A DNA stretch of 25,034 nt from AEGEAN-183 sp964614345 (lineage in GTDB: Bacteria > Pseudomonadota > Gammaproteobacteria > Magnimaribacterales > Magnimaribacteraceae): the NCBI GenBank assembly GCA_964614345.1, contig CAZTLP010000016.1, forward strand, positions 1 to 25,034, given 5' to 3'. A program made the translations under genes and the position numbers. The notes beneath the pieces were generated by a model, which did no database searches, had not been told where the DNA came from, and was given only the letters and a program-made list of their open reading frames with translations. Positions 15,811 to 24,357 of this stretch are shown here, one piece after another; positions within the stretch are counted from its first letter, which is position 1; each line of letters starts with the position of its first letter.

Positions 15811-16521
15811 ATGAAAATAGGCATTCTCCTAACTGACCATGTCATGGATGAGCTCATAGAGAAACATGGCGATATGGATGATTTTTATAAATATATATTT
15901 AAGAAAGTTGACCCTACCATTGAATTAGAAATTTTTGATGTTGTAGAAGGAATTTATCCAAATAACATTAATGACTGTGAAGGATATTTGATCACAGGCA
16001 GTAGGTTTAGTGTATACGACCAAATTGATTGGATAATAAAGCTTAAAGAGTTTGTTAAAGAACTTGATCAACTCAAGAAGTCTCTGATAGGAGTTTGTTT
16101 TGGTCATCAGTTAATAGCTGAAGTTTTAGGCGGAGAAGCAAAAGCAGCAGAGACAGGCTGGACAGTAGGTAATCAAACCTATGATTTGATGGAAGATATA
16201 CCCTGGATAATGGAAGATATTCCTCTGTTTACATTACTCCATAGTCACAAAGACCAGGTTAATAAACTTCCTGATAAAGCTACATTGATTGCTTCTACCG
16301 AAAAAGTACCTATAGCTATGTACATTGTAGGCGACCATATATTTTCACACCAAGGGCATCCAGAGTTTAAACCTGAATATGTACATGATGTAGCTACAAT
16401 AAGGAGAGAAGTACTAGGAGATGAAGTGTATCTTGCAGCTGCAGAAAATATTAAAAATAAAATACCTGATAATGAAATGATTGCTAAGTATTGGGTTGAT
16501 TTTTTTAGGAGAAATAATTAA
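15811..16521 (+). CDS. class I glutamine amidotransferase-like protein
   Basis: A 236-residue stand-alone GATase1 domain. The nucleophile elbow GVCFGHQ and the QGHPEF motif give the Cys-His-Glu triad (C104, H191 and E193 counted from the upstream ATG at 15787). Such GMP-synthase-like proteins hydrolyse glutamine or gamma-glutamyl compounds; without a partner synthetase here, the acceptor is unknown. I prefer the ATG at 15811 (MKIGILLTDH), which matches the usual family start and has a weak AAAGAAAG upstream. The ATG at 15787 adds eight polar residues and has no ribosome binding site. Its end overlaps the convergent dioxygenase by four bases. Confidence 0.9.
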   Translation: MKIGILLTDHVMDELIEKHGDMDDFYKYIFKKVDPTIELEIFDVVEGIYPNNINDCEGYLITGSRFSVYDQIDWIIKLKEFVKELDQLKKSLIGVCFGHQLIAEVLGGEAKAAETGWTVGNQTYDLMEDIPWIMEDIPLFTLLHSHKDQVNKLPDKATLIASTEKVPIAMYIVGDHIFSHQGHPEFKPEYVHDVATIRREVLGDEVYLAAAENIKNKIPDNEMIAKYWVDFFRRNN

Positions 16522-17345
16522 CAGGGAGGTTTGGTATCATCTATAGTTATCCTTTCCATCCTTCTTAATTGAGGCCAATAATCATTATCAGGCTTGTGTA
16601 TTACTGAGCGGTTGTCCCAAAAGGCAATGGAATTATTCTGCCAAGAAAATCTACATTGATATTTCTCTTTTTTTATATGATCACAAAGAAAATTAAGTAA
16701 TTCAGATGATTCTGAATCAGTTAAAGATTTAATTTTTAAAGTAAACAAGCTGTTAACGTAAATAAGTTTTTTACCATTTACTGGATGTGTACAGATTACC
16801 GGGTGCTCTATGGGCGGATTGTCTATTAAAGCTTGAGCTAGTTTTTCTCTCCCATATGGTTCCGCTAAGCTTTCTTTAAAGCCATATTCAAAACTATGTA
16901 TTGCAGTCATATTTTCTAAAGACCCTTTCAAATCATCGGGTAAATCATTGTATGCTGCAGATAAACTTGCGAAGAGTGTATCGCCACCTGTTTTTGGGAT
17001 TATTTTACCGAGCAGAATACTACCTAATGGCGGAATTTTTTTGAAGGTCATGTCCGTATGCCATTTCTCTATTTTCGATGGATTCTTTTCATCATTTTCT
17101 AAGATGGTTATTTCAGGAAAACCTTCTACAGTTGGATAAACTGGATGACTTTGTAATTGACCAAAGTTTAAAGCAAAGGCTCTGTGTTGTTCTGGTGTAA
17201 TATCTTGATTTCTAAAAAATATGACTTCATTTTCAGCTAAAGCTTTAGAAATAAAACCAAATAATTCTTCATCTAAGGGTTGCTTTAGATCAATATCATC
17301 AATGGTTGCACCCAGAGCAAAATCTTCTTTAATAATTTTCGCCAT
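16518..17345 (-). CDS. TauD/TfdA family Fe(II)/2-oxoglutarate dioxygenase
   Basis: A 275-residue non-haem iron oxygenase. H96 and D98 (WHTDMTF) and H250 (NRSVIHKP) form the 2-His-1-carboxylate iron site, and an Arg in QLRRMERITI (261/262) should bind 2-oxoglutarate. The family includes taurine dioxygenase and 2,4-D dioxygenase; the substrate here is not evident, and no sulfonate or herbicide genes are adjacent. AGG lies just upstream of the ATG. It is transcribed away from the porin gene and converges on the amidotransferase with a four-base overlap. Family call firm, substrate unknown. Confidence 0.93.
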   Translation of the reverse strand: MAKIIKEDFALGATIDDIDLKQPLDEELFGFISKALAENEVIFFRNQDITPEQHRAFALNFGQLQSHPVYPTVEGFPEITILENDEKNPSKIEKWHTDMTFKKIPPLGSILLGKIIPKTGGDTLFASLSAAYNDLPDDLKGSLENMTAIHSFEYGFKESLAEPYGREKLAQALIDNPPIEHPVICTHPVNGKKLIYVNSLFTLKIKSLTDSESSELLNFLCDHIKKEKYQCRFSWQNNSIAFWDNRSVIHKPDNDYWPQLRRMERITIDDTKPPC

Positions 17346-17392
17346 ATCTTTACCTGAACATTCTAAAATGAATCCCTAAAAGGTAAAAATAT

Positions 17393-17398
17393 TATAAT
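17393..17398 (+). promoter_or_regulatory. candidate -10 box for the porin gene
   Basis: A perfect TATAAT in the 85-base divergent region between the dioxygenase and the porin. The -35 region is poor (GAATCC at the expected distance). A start near 17405 would leave a leader of about 25 bases. Confidence 0.35.
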
Positions 17399-17430
17399 GC
17401 TACTTATTCATTTACTAATTACACAATTTA

Positions 17431-18360
17431 ATGAAATTTAGAATATTTTATTGTTTTATAGTTTTAGTTTTTTCATTGTCTTCACTAGCTGAAACTACCT
17501 TTTACGGTAAATTATTGATAACAGCAGAAAATGAAAATAACAATGGAACCTCTGAATATGATCTTGTAAGTAATTCTTCGAGGATTGGATTTAAAGGTAA
17601 TTTTAGATTTGAAAATAATTTGTCACTAATCTATCAAGCAGAATATGAAGTAGATCCTGTTGATGGCAAAGCAGATGAACCTAAAGGTAGATCTTTAAGA
17701 CAACGTAACACCTTCGTAGGACTAGAAGGTTCTTATGGAACTCTTTTTTTAGGCACTCATGATACGGCTTTTAGGAAATCTCAAGTAAAAATTGATCTTT
17801 TTAATGATCTTGCTGCAGATATAAAGAATATTTTACATGGTGAAAACCGCATGAAGGATTTTGTTGGTTTTACTACACCTACTTCAAGAAGTGGATTCTC
17901 AGCTACCTTCAATGCCATAAGGAGTACTGAGGGTTTAGAGAAAAATCAATTAGGAGATTATCTTTCTTACTCAATTAATTACAAAGGAGAAAACTTCTAT
18001 GCAGCAATAGCTCTAGATTCTGATGCAAAGGGTTATAACAGCAGCAGGTATTCATTACATTTTCCAGCTGGTAGCAATAACTTCGGGTTTATTTACCAGC
18101 AATCAAAAAATATTAATAGTAAAATAACAGATAACGGTTTTGTTTTAAGCGCTTCTAGAAAGATTTCAACAAAAAGTAAGATTAAAATTCAATTAGCAGA
18201 ATCAGATATGAAAGTCTCTGAAGGTAGACAGTTATCTTATGGTTATGATTATCAAATCAATGATCAATTTGAACTTTTTTTCTTTTATACAGATCTCTCA
18301 ACAACAACTTTATCTAAAGAGAAGGAAGTAGCTGCAATTGGATTCGAATTGAAATTTTGA
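17431..18360 (+). CDS. outer-membrane porin
   Basis: A 309-residue beta-barrel porin. The first 20 residues (MKFRIFYCFIV then LVFSLSSLA) form a signal peptide with a likely cut before ETTFYG. The mature protein has alternating beta strands, an early VSNSSRIGFKG segment and RNTFVGLEGSYGTLFLG, which are typical of Gram-negative general porins, and it ends in phenylalanine as barrel proteins do. It is expected as a trimeric pore for small hydrophilic solutes. The next two genes are a DUF47 protein and a Pit phosphate carrier, so it may admit phosphate, but selectivity cannot be judged. Confidence 0.9.
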   Translation: MKFRIFYCFIVLVFSLSSLAETTFYGKLLITAENENNNGTSEYDLVSNSSRIGFKGNFRFENNLSLIYQAEYEVDPVDGKADEPKGRSLRQRNTFVGLEGSYGTLFLGTHDTAFRKSQVKIDLFNDLAADIKNILHGENRMKDFVGFTTPTSRSGFSATFNAIRSTEGLEKNQLGDYLSYSINYKGENFYAAIALDSDAKGYNSSRYSLHFPAGSNNFGFIYQQSKNINSKITDNGFVLSASRKISTKSKIKIQLAESDMKVSEGRQLSYGYDYQINDQFELFFFYTDLSTTTLSKEKEVAAIGFELKF

Positions 18361-18429
18361 TACTTATTTATTTTTTGGTAGTTAAGTTATTACACAAGAA
18401 GTTATTAAGAGAACTAATAAGGAATGGGA

Positions 18430-19110
18430 ATGAACAATAAAAGAAATTTATCTGAGCTAATAAGTAAATCTCCTTTTGGGCCTATACAAGTTCATATGGA
18501 AAAAACTAAACAGTGTGCTGATGAATTATTAGTTTATCTAGATGCTGCCGCATCTAATGACTGGGACAAAGCTAAGTTAAGCAGGCAAAGAATTATCCAA
18601 TTAGAAAAAGAAGCTGATGAATTAAAAGCTGAAACAAGGGATCTCTTGCCTAAGGGTTTGTTTTTGTTTGTTCCAAGGGGGGATTTGTTAGATCTCATAG
18701 GGTTGGCGGATGAGATTCCAAATACTATAAAAGATGTTTCAGGGTTAATGTACGGAAGAAAGATGATAATTCCTTCTCAGATATCAACTTCGTTTAAAGG
18801 ATTTGCAAAAGAAGCAGTTTCTTCTGTTACTACCGCTTCAGTTGCAATTGATAAATTAGCTGAAGTGTCTCGATTAGCTTTTGGAAGTAAAGCATCTACA
18901 GAATTAGATAAAATTATTTCAGGACTAGATTCGAAAGAAAGAGAGATTGATCAGTTAGAGGTAGTTGTAAGAAAGCAACTTTTTGATATTGAAAAAGATT
19001 TACCTCCAGTGGATGTCATATTTTTGTATGACATTATCAATAAGATAGGTGAGCTAGCTGATAGAGCCGAACAATTAGGGCATAGACTAACTTTAATCGC
19101 AGTAAGGTAA
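18430..19110 (+). CDS. DUF47 / PhoU-like phosphate transport regulator
   Basis: A 226-residue all-helical protein of the DUF47 (TIGR00153) family. Recognisable parts are LSELISKSPFGPIQ at the start, LPKGLFLFVPRGDLLDLIGLADEI in the middle and FLYDIINKIGELADRAEQLGHRL at the end. These PhoU-like proteins accompany Pit transporters and probably control them. AAGGA lies six bases before the ATG at 18430 but abuts the in-frame ATG at 18424, so the later start is preferred. The Pit gene follows after 17 bases. Confidence 0.93.
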   Translation: MNNKRNLSELISKSPFGPIQVHMEKTKQCADELLVYLDAAASNDWDKAKLSRQRIIQLEKEADELKAETRDLLPKGLFLFVPRGDLLDLIGLADEIPNTIKDVSGLMYGRKMIIPSQISTSFKGFAKEAVSSVTTASVAIDKLAEVSRLAFGSKASTELDKIISGLDSKEREIDQLEVVVRKQLFDIEKDLPPVDVIFLYDIINKIGELADRAEQLGHRLTLIAVR

Positions 19111-19127
19111 CTGGGAGATTTTATTAA

Positions 19128-20393
19128 ATGGAAATTATTTTAGAGTACGGATCCTTCTTATTAATTACAGGATGTGTATTCGGTTTCTTCATGGCATGGG
19201 GAATAGGGGCAAATGATGTTGCTAATGCTATGGGCACCTCAGTCGGAGCAAGAGCTTTAACCCTTTTTCAGGCGATTTTAGTGGCATGTATCTTTGAATT
19301 TGCCGGAGCTTATTTAGCTGGTGGTGAAGTCACCTCTACTATAAGAAAAGATATCATAGATCCTAGTATCTTATCAGGTTCTCCTGATTTACTTGTCTTC
19401 GGCATGCTCTCATCTTTATTAGCTGCTGGTTTATGGTTATTAATAGCCTCTTACAAGGGCTGGCCAGTTTCAACAACGCACTCAATTGTTGGTGCAATTG
19501 TAGGATTTGCTGCAGTTGGTATAAGTATGGATGCAGTGGTATGGAATAAAGTAACTGCTATCGCCTCCAGCTGGGTAGTCTCTCCGTTAATGGCAGGAAC
19601 TATTTCCTTTTTGATCTTTAAAAGCGTTCAATTCCTAATTCTAGATACTGAGGATCCTTTTACTAACGCAAAGAAATTTGTTCCAGGTTATATGTTTTTA
19701 GTTGGATTTGTTATAGCAATGGTTACCTTCACAAAGGGCCTTAAGCATGTAGGCTTAGATCTTTCATTTCAGCAGAGCTTAGTTTTTTCTGCAGCATTTG
19801 GGGTGTTAATTGCTCTACTCGGAAGTATCTTCTTGAGAGGTGTTGATAATTCCTCCAAACAAAGAGGAGATGTGGTTTTTGATGGCGTAGAAAGAGTTTT
19901 TGCAGTTTTAATGGTATTTACAGCATGTGCTATGGCTTTTGCTCATGGTTCTAATGATGTAGCCAATGCCGTAGGCCCTTTAGCTGCTATAGCTAATATC
20001 GTTCAATCCGGTGGAGAGATCGCAGCTAAATCTACTTTGCCATGGTGGATATTATTATTAGGTGGGTCAGGCATAGTAGCTGGTTTGATAATGTTAGGTT
20101 ATAGAGTTATACAAACAGTAGGTAGAAATATTACTGAATTAACGCCGAGTAGAGGCTTTGCAGCTGAACTCGCTGCAGCCACCACTGTGGTTTTAGCTTC
20201 AGGAACTGGTCTACCAATTTCAACTACGCACACTTTAGTAGGTGCAGTTCTTGGGGTAGGTCTTGCTAGAGGTATTTCAGCGGTAAATGCAAAAGTGGTA
20301 GGAAGAATAATTATGTCTTGGATAATAACTCTTCCAGTAGGAGCAGGGCTTTCAGTTCTGTTTTTCTATATTTTTAAAGCCATTTTTAATTAG
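19128..20393 (+). CDS. pitA: inorganic phosphate transporter, Pit family
   Basis: A 421-residue inner-membrane carrier with about 10-11 helices. The two inverted-repeat signature motifs are present: GANDVANAMG (about 27-36) and HGSNDVANAVG (273-283), each followed later by PVSTTHS or PISTTHT. Pit proteins import phosphate with protons, often as metal-phosphate, at moderate affinity. GGGAG lies upstream of the ATG, and the DUF47 gene ends 17 bases before it, so they form an operon. The symbol is given by family; pitA and pitB cannot be told apart here. Confidence 0.94.
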   Translation: MEIILEYGSFLLITGCVFGFFMAWGIGANDVANAMGTSVGARALTLFQAILVACIFEFAGAYLAGGEVTSTIRKDIIDPSILSGSPDLLVFGMLSSLLAAGLWLLIASYKGWPVSTTHSIVGAIVGFAAVGISMDAVVWNKVTAIASSWVVSPLMAGTISFLIFKSVQFLILDTEDPFTNAKKFVPGYMFLVGFVIAMVTFTKGLKHVGLDLSFQQSLVFSAAFGVLIALLGSIFLRGVDNSSKQRGDVVFDGVERVFAVLMVFTACAMAFAHGSNDVANAVGPLAAIANIVQSGGEIAAKSTLPWWILLLGGSGIVAGLIMLGYRVIQTVGRNITELTPSRGFAAELAAATTVVLASGTGLPISTTHTLVGAVLGVGLARGISAVNAKVVGRIIMSWIITLPVGAGLSVLFFYIFKAIFN

Positions 20394-20475
20394 AGAGATC
20401 CCCCTAAAAGAAAACTTAAAGAAATAGAATTTTTTCAGCTTTTAATAACATAAAATTCTTCTTAAAATCCATTAA

Positions 20476-21195
20476 ATGAGGAAACGAACTGCCTTTGTAA
20501 TTTATATCTCCTTTATTTTAATTTTATTATTTATTTTTCCCATGAGGGGAATTGTGTCTTTGGTAGACGATAAGGACAAAATGAGAATAAATTCAATAGA
20601 AGGGTTTTGGTGGAAAGGAAGTCTACAAGGGGTTGCTCTAGAAAAAAGATCTTTAGGTGATATAAAAATAGCTTTTTCACCATTATCTCTTATAAAAACT
20701 AAATTTGCCTTTAACCTAGATGTGAAAGGTCCAGAATTAGACCTTAAAGGTATTGTTGGGTTTACAGTAAATGGAAATATTTATTTTGAAAATACAAACC
20801 TAACTTTTAACCCAAAACTTCAAGTGAAATCTGGAAAAGCTGTATTTGAGAATATTTCTAATATTAAGGTAAATATAAAATCTTTGTACTTCAATGATAA
20901 GAAATGTATAAGGGCTGATGGAAGCGGTACTGGGGAAATGATAGATGTATTTGGATTACTCTCTCAGAAGCTACAAATAAATCTTGAACTAGATTGCAAA
21001 GATGATTTATTTGAAATTAGCTTCCAGTCAAACCCAGATAATGTGCTTGAAGGAGAAGTTGTTATAAAACCTAATTTAGAATTTAACTTAGAAGCTCGAT
21101 CAAAAAGGCTAAGCAATAAAATTATTGAAGCCACAAAATTAAACTTCAAAAAGGAACCTTCCTTCAAGATATCTGGTAGGCTAGACGAGTTATAG
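20476..21195 (+). CDS. type II secretion system protein N (GspN)-like protein
   Basis: A 239-residue protein with one N-terminal membrane helix (about 5-25) and a periplasmic, beta-rich remainder. The segment IEGFWWKGSLQGVALEK followed by DIKIAFSPLSLIKTKFAF resembles the 'GtlWxG...l..l.W.l.p..L' pattern of GspN, a bitopic component of type II secretion. AsmA-like proteins share features, so this is a moderate call. No other gsp gene is in the window. The 82-base spacer after pitA holds only a loose inverted repeat (AGAATTTT at 20426, AAAATTCT at 20452). Confidence 0.6.
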   Translation: MRKRTAFVIYISFILILLFIFPMRGIVSLVDDKDKMRINSIEGFWWKGSLQGVALEKRSLGDIKIAFSPLSLIKTKFAFNLDVKGPELDLKGIVGFTVNGNIYFENTNLTFNPKLQVKSGKAVFENISNIKVNIKSLYFNDKKCIRADGSGTGEMIDVFGLLSQKLQINLELDCKDDLFEISFQSNPDNVLEGEVVIKPNLEFNLEARSKRLSNKIIEATKLNFKKEPSFKISGRLDEL

Positions 21196-21211
21196 AAAGT
21201 TTTATGAAAGT

Positions 21212-21957
21212 ATGTGTGGAAGGTTCGCATTAAGAAATCCTCAACCGGTAAAAAACCAATTTCATCTAGAAACCCTAGAACCCCAATACAATATTTGTCC
21301 TGGCTCAAAGATTCTTGTTGTAACCGACCATCCGCAGTTTATAAACTGGGGCTTTACTCCCTATTGGGCAAAAGAACCTTTTAATCTAATTAATGCCAGA
21401 GGAGAGTCTCTTTGGAAAAAACCGTCCTTTAGAAATTCTAGTAGATGCCTCATTCCAGCAGATGGATGGTATGAGTGGCGAGAGGAAGAAGGTCAAAAGA
21501 TTCCTTACTTTCATCACTTGGGTGAACATAGTTTCTGTTTTGCAGGCGTGTATGGAGGTTATAGAGGTGAAGTAGGTTGTGCAATAGTAACCCTTGAAGC
21601 AACAGAAAATTTACAACCTATACATAGCAGGATGCCAGCAATTCTTAATAAAGTTTCTTATGATGAATGGCTGCAAGGAACTGAGGAGGATGTTTATGAC
21701 CTCACTATCTCAGAAAAGGTTGATTACTATCAGGTTTCTACAATAGTTAATAATCCGTCGAATAATATTAAGGACTGNNNNNNNNNNNNNNNNNNNNNNN
21801 NNNNNNNNNNNNNNNNNNNNNNNNNNNNNNNNNNNNNNNNNNNNNNNNNNNNNNNNNNNNNNNNNNNNNNNNNNNNNATTACTATCAGGTTTCTACAATA
21901 GTTAATAATCCGTCGAATAATATTAAGGACTGCTGTTTGCCTTTAAATAGTGGCTAA
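21212..21957 (+). CDS. SOS response-associated peptidase (SRAP/YedK/HMCES), split by a false gap
   Basis: An SRAP-domain protein that shields abasic sites in single-stranded DNA by forming a thiazolidine crosslink with Cys2. It begins MCGRF; N61 (INARGE), E88 (GWYEW) and H138 (IHSRMP) complete the active site. The N run at 21778-21877 interrupts it, but the flanks are the same 55 bases. Merging them gives VSTIVNNPSNNIKDCCLPLNSG and a TAA at 21955-21957, a normal end for the family, and a protein of 196 residues. Read through the Ns as printed, the frame is wrong. The 3' end overlaps the convergent TetR gene by 15 bases. Confidence 0.93.
21723..21777. repeat. 55-bp direct repeat, left copy (assembly duplicate)
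   Basis: This 55-base stretch ends at the first N and recurs without change right after the N run. It is coding sequence of the SRAP gene. Confidence 0.97.
21778..21877. other. false assembly gap, 100 N
   Basis: Exactly 100 N between two identical 55-base ends. Two contigs overlapping by 55 bases were joined with a placeholder and not merged; the real DNA most likely has neither the Ns nor the second copy. Confidence 0.93.
21878..21932. repeat. 55-bp direct repeat, right copy (assembly duplicate)
   Basis: Identical to 21723-21777. It continues into the genuine C-terminus of the SRAP gene. Confidence 0.97.
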
Positions 21958-22539
21958 GTAGGCTTTAACTGCCTTCTTACCTTCAGCTACATATCTCGGA
22001 CTTATAAAGTTTTCTTCATTAAAGCCAATGGCAAGGGTTGCTAAGCTTATTTGAGAAGCGATATAAACTCTTTCAGTAGATATAACAACCTTCTTCTGTG
22101 ATAAGACTTCATAAACAGTTGTGGCTAATAATCGCTTATTTTGCAGACTTGTTGATTTAGAAGTTGGGAAAGAATCTAAATAGAAGAAAAGATTTGCACA
22201 CGCTTTATTTTGGTTAAGGTAAATACTTAGGAGATCAATAAATAAATTAAAATACCAATCTACTTCTTTAATTACGACACCCTCGGTATTTTTTTGGAAA
22301 AGAGTATTAAAATTTAATAAGTGTCTTTCTGACAACCCATAAAAAAGAGCTTCATTGCTTGGAAAAAGTTTATAAAGTGACGGTCTTTTCATATTTGCAG
22401 CTTTAGATACCTCTTGAATACTCACAGAGTGAATACCCTCCTCAATAAGGATTTTTTCTACTGTATCCAGAATCTTTTGGTATCTCTCTAAACTTCTTTT
22501 TTGTTTAGGTTTATTGGGAATTAATTGCGCAATACTCAT
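21943..22539 (-). CDS. TetR/AcrR family transcriptional regulator
   Basis: A 198-residue regulator. The N-terminal helix-turn-helix is seen in RYQKILDTVEKILIEEGIHSVSIQEVSKAANMKRPSLYKLFPSNEALF, written here in parts: the core SIQEVSKAANMKRPSLYKLF is the classic TetR recognition unit. The C-terminal part is a helical ligand or dimer domain. The ATG at 22539 is chosen over a TTG at 22542. It is divergent from the DUF885 peptidase with 57 bases between, and a perfect inverted repeat lies in that spacer, so it likely represses its neighbour, itself or both. The inducer is unknown. Confidence 0.93.
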   Translation of the reverse strand: MSIAQLIPNKPKQKRSLERYQKILDTVEKILIEEGIHSVSIQEVSKAANMKRPSLYKLFPSNEALFYGLSERHLLNFNTLFQKNTEGVVIKEVDWYFNLFIDLLSIYLNQNKACANLFFYLDSFPTSKSTSLQNKRLLATTVYEVLSQKKVVISTERVYIASQISLATLAIGFNEENFISPRYVAEGKKAVKAYLATI

Positions 22540-22564
22540 CAAAGAAATTTTTTTTTAAACACTG

Positions 22565-22587
22565 TAGACTTAAATTATGTAAGTCTA
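22565..22587. promoter_or_regulatory. candidate TetR operator (perfect 8-bp inverted repeat)
   Basis: TAGACTTA at 22565-22572 and TAAGTCTA at 22580-22587 are exact reverse complements separated by seven bases. The site lies between the divergent regulator and peptidase genes and covers the area just before the candidate -10 box, as expected for a repressor target. Confidence 0.6.
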
Positions 22588-22591
22588 TAAA
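22586..22591 (+). promoter_or_regulatory. candidate -10 box for the DUF885 gene
   Basis: TATAAA, five bases before the ATG at 22597. A start about seven bases downstream would yield a leaderless mRNA; no Shine-Dalgarno is present. It partly overlaps the inverted repeat. Confidence 0.35.
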
Positions 22592-22596
22592 TACCT

Positions 22597-24357
22597 ATGA
22601 AAACTTTAATACAAAGCTTAATACTTTTCTTTTTATTTATTTCATTTACGGCTTCAAGCAGTATAGATGAAAACGAGAAATTCTTATCTTTTCTTGAAAA
22701 AGAATGGCAGTGGGAACTAGAACAAAATCCTGTCTATGCTACTGCAATGGGAGTTAAAGGATTTGAAACTCAATGGCCAGATAATTCTCTTAAAGGCATT
22801 AAATTAAGAGAGGCTCATATCCAAGATTCCTTAGTAGAGCTTCAAAAATATGATTCCAATAAACTTAACAAGACAAATCAATTAAATTTAAGGCTTTATA
22901 CACAACTGACTCAGACTGCTCTTAATATTAGCGAATACAATCGTTATTTATTTCCTTTTAATCACAGAGGAGGGGTCCAATTAGCTCATGAAGCCGCAGA
23001 AAGTCTACCTCTTAAAACTCTAGAAGATTATAGGTTCTGGATTGAACGCCTTAAAAACTTGGACAAAAGAATTGAACAAACAATCTCTATAGCAAGATTA
23101 GGATTGGAAAAAAACTATAAGGCTCCCAAGGTATTAATGGAAAGGGTGTATCGACAAATTAAAATACAGAGCAGGCAGAACGTAGAAGACAATCCTTTCT
23201 ATCAAGTTTTTAAAGAATTACCGTCTACTATTTCTTTAGAAGATCAAAAGGCACTCAGAAAAAATGCAAGGCAAACTATAAAAGATAAAATAATTCCTTC
23301 CTATAAAGTACTCGAAGAGTTCTTTAGAACTGAATATTTGCCTCAAACAAGACTTACTGTAGGTCTTTACGATACACCAAAAGGTAAAGAGCTTTACGAA
23401 CAATTAGCTAAATCTTTTACCACTACTAATCTAACACCTAGCGAAATACATAATATTGGCTTACGCGAAGTTGCAAGGATAAGGGGCGAAATGGAAGAAG
23501 TAATAAAAGAAGTAAGGTTTGAAGGTTCCTTTAAAGAATTTTTAGTATTTTTAAGAGAAGATAAAAGATTTTACTACGATACAGCAGAAGAATTGTTTGA
23601 AGGATATCTGGCTGTTTCAAAGAGAATAGATCCAGAGCTAGTGGCTTTGTTTGGTACATTGCCGCGAACACCCTATGGATTAAGGCCTATTCCTATGGAA
23701 TCCGCACCGGACACAACTACTGCCTATTACATGCCGCCTGCGCCTGGGGGGTTAAGACCAGGATACTACTATGTAAACTTGTACAAACCAGAAACGAGAC
23801 CTAAATATGAGATGGAAGTGTTATCTGTCCATGAAGCCGTTCCTGGACATCATCTACAAATATCACTTGCCATGGAAAAGGAAGATATGCCTATGTTTAG
23901 ACGAGTAAGTCCTTACACAGCTTTTGTTGAAGGATGGGGATTGTATAGTGAAAGCTTAGGTTATGAATTAGGGCTTTATACTGATCCTTATTCAAGATTT
24001 GGACAACTCACTTATGACATGTGGAGGGCAGTTCGCTTAGTTGTCGACACTGGCATGCATTATTTTGAGTGGGAGAGACAGAAGGCTATAGATTACTTTT
24101 TAGAAAATGCAGCAAAGTCAGAACTGGATATTATTAACGAGATTGATCGGTATATCGTAATGCCTGGTCAAGCTCTTGCTTATAAGATTGGACAAATGAA
24201 GTTTGCAGCCCTTAAAGAAACAGCAAGAAAAGAACTAGGAGTTAAATTTGATGTTAGGAAGTTTCATGATTTAGTTCTAAGTGAAGGGGCTATTCCTCTA
24301 AATGAATTAGATACATTAGTTGAAAACTATATTCGTTTAGAAAGTGAAAAAGATTAA
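22597..24357 (+). CDS. DUF885 family metallopeptidase-like protein, exported
   Basis: A 586-residue DUF885 protein. The first 20 or so residues (MKTLIQSLILFF then LFISFTAS) form a signal peptide, so the protein acts in the periplasm or outside, possibly lipid-free. The zinc-type motif HEAVPGHH lies at 412-419 and EGWGLYSE at 445-452, the likely third ligand. The family is related to metallopeptidases; few members have known substrates. NPVYATAMG near the start and YYMPPAPGGLRPGYYYVN are also family traits. It is divergent from a TetR gene and its end overlaps the start of an MFS gene by 14 bases, suggesting peptide processing coupled to transport. Confidence 0.92.
   Translation: MKTLIQSLILFFLFISFTASSSIDENEKFLSFLEKEWQWELEQNPVYATAMGVKGFETQWPDNSLKGIKLREAHIQDSLVELQKYDSNKLNKTNQLNLRLYTQLTQTALNISEYNRYLFPFNHRGGVQLAHEAAESLPLKTLEDYRFWIERLKNLDKRIEQTISIARLGLEKNYKAPKVLMERVYRQIKIQSRQNVEDNPFYQVFKELPSTISLEDQKALRKNARQTIKDKIIPSYKVLEEFFRTEYLPQTRLTVGLYDTPKGKELYEQLAKSFTTTNLTPSEIHNIGLREVARIRGEMEEVIKEVRFEGSFKEFLVFLREDKRFYYDTAEELFEGYLAVSKRIDPELVALFGTLPRTPYGLRPIPMESAPDTTTAYYMPPAPGGLRPGYYYVNLYKPETRPKYEMEVLSVHEAVPGHHLQISLAMEKEDMPMFRRVSPYTAFVEGWGLYSESLGYELGLYTDPYSRFGQLTYDMWRAVRLVVDTGMHYFEWERQKAIDYFLENAAKSELDIINEIDRYIVMPGQALAYKIGQMKFAALKETARKELGVKFDVRKFHDLVLSEGAIPLNELDTLVENYIRLESEKD

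Noticed and set aside
16189..16227. Apparent 21-base tandem duplication giving MEDIP twice in the amidotransferase
   Set aside because: The copies differ and the segment aligns with the natural spacing before the SHKDQV motif in the family, so it is likely coincidental.
20426..20459. Inverted repeat AGAATTTT...AAAATTCT after pitA as a terminator
   Set aside because: An 18-base loop and A/T-only stem core make a weak hairpin, and no proper T run follows the second arm.
20964..21308. 114-codon minus-strand frame across the GspN-like and SRAP genes
   Set aside because: It crosses two recognised plus-strand genes and has no protein-like features of its own.
21778..21877. A true direct repeat or mobile-element scar around the N run
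   Set aside because: The identical 55 bases abut the Ns exactly and merging them gives a normal gene end, so an assembly duplicate explains it better.
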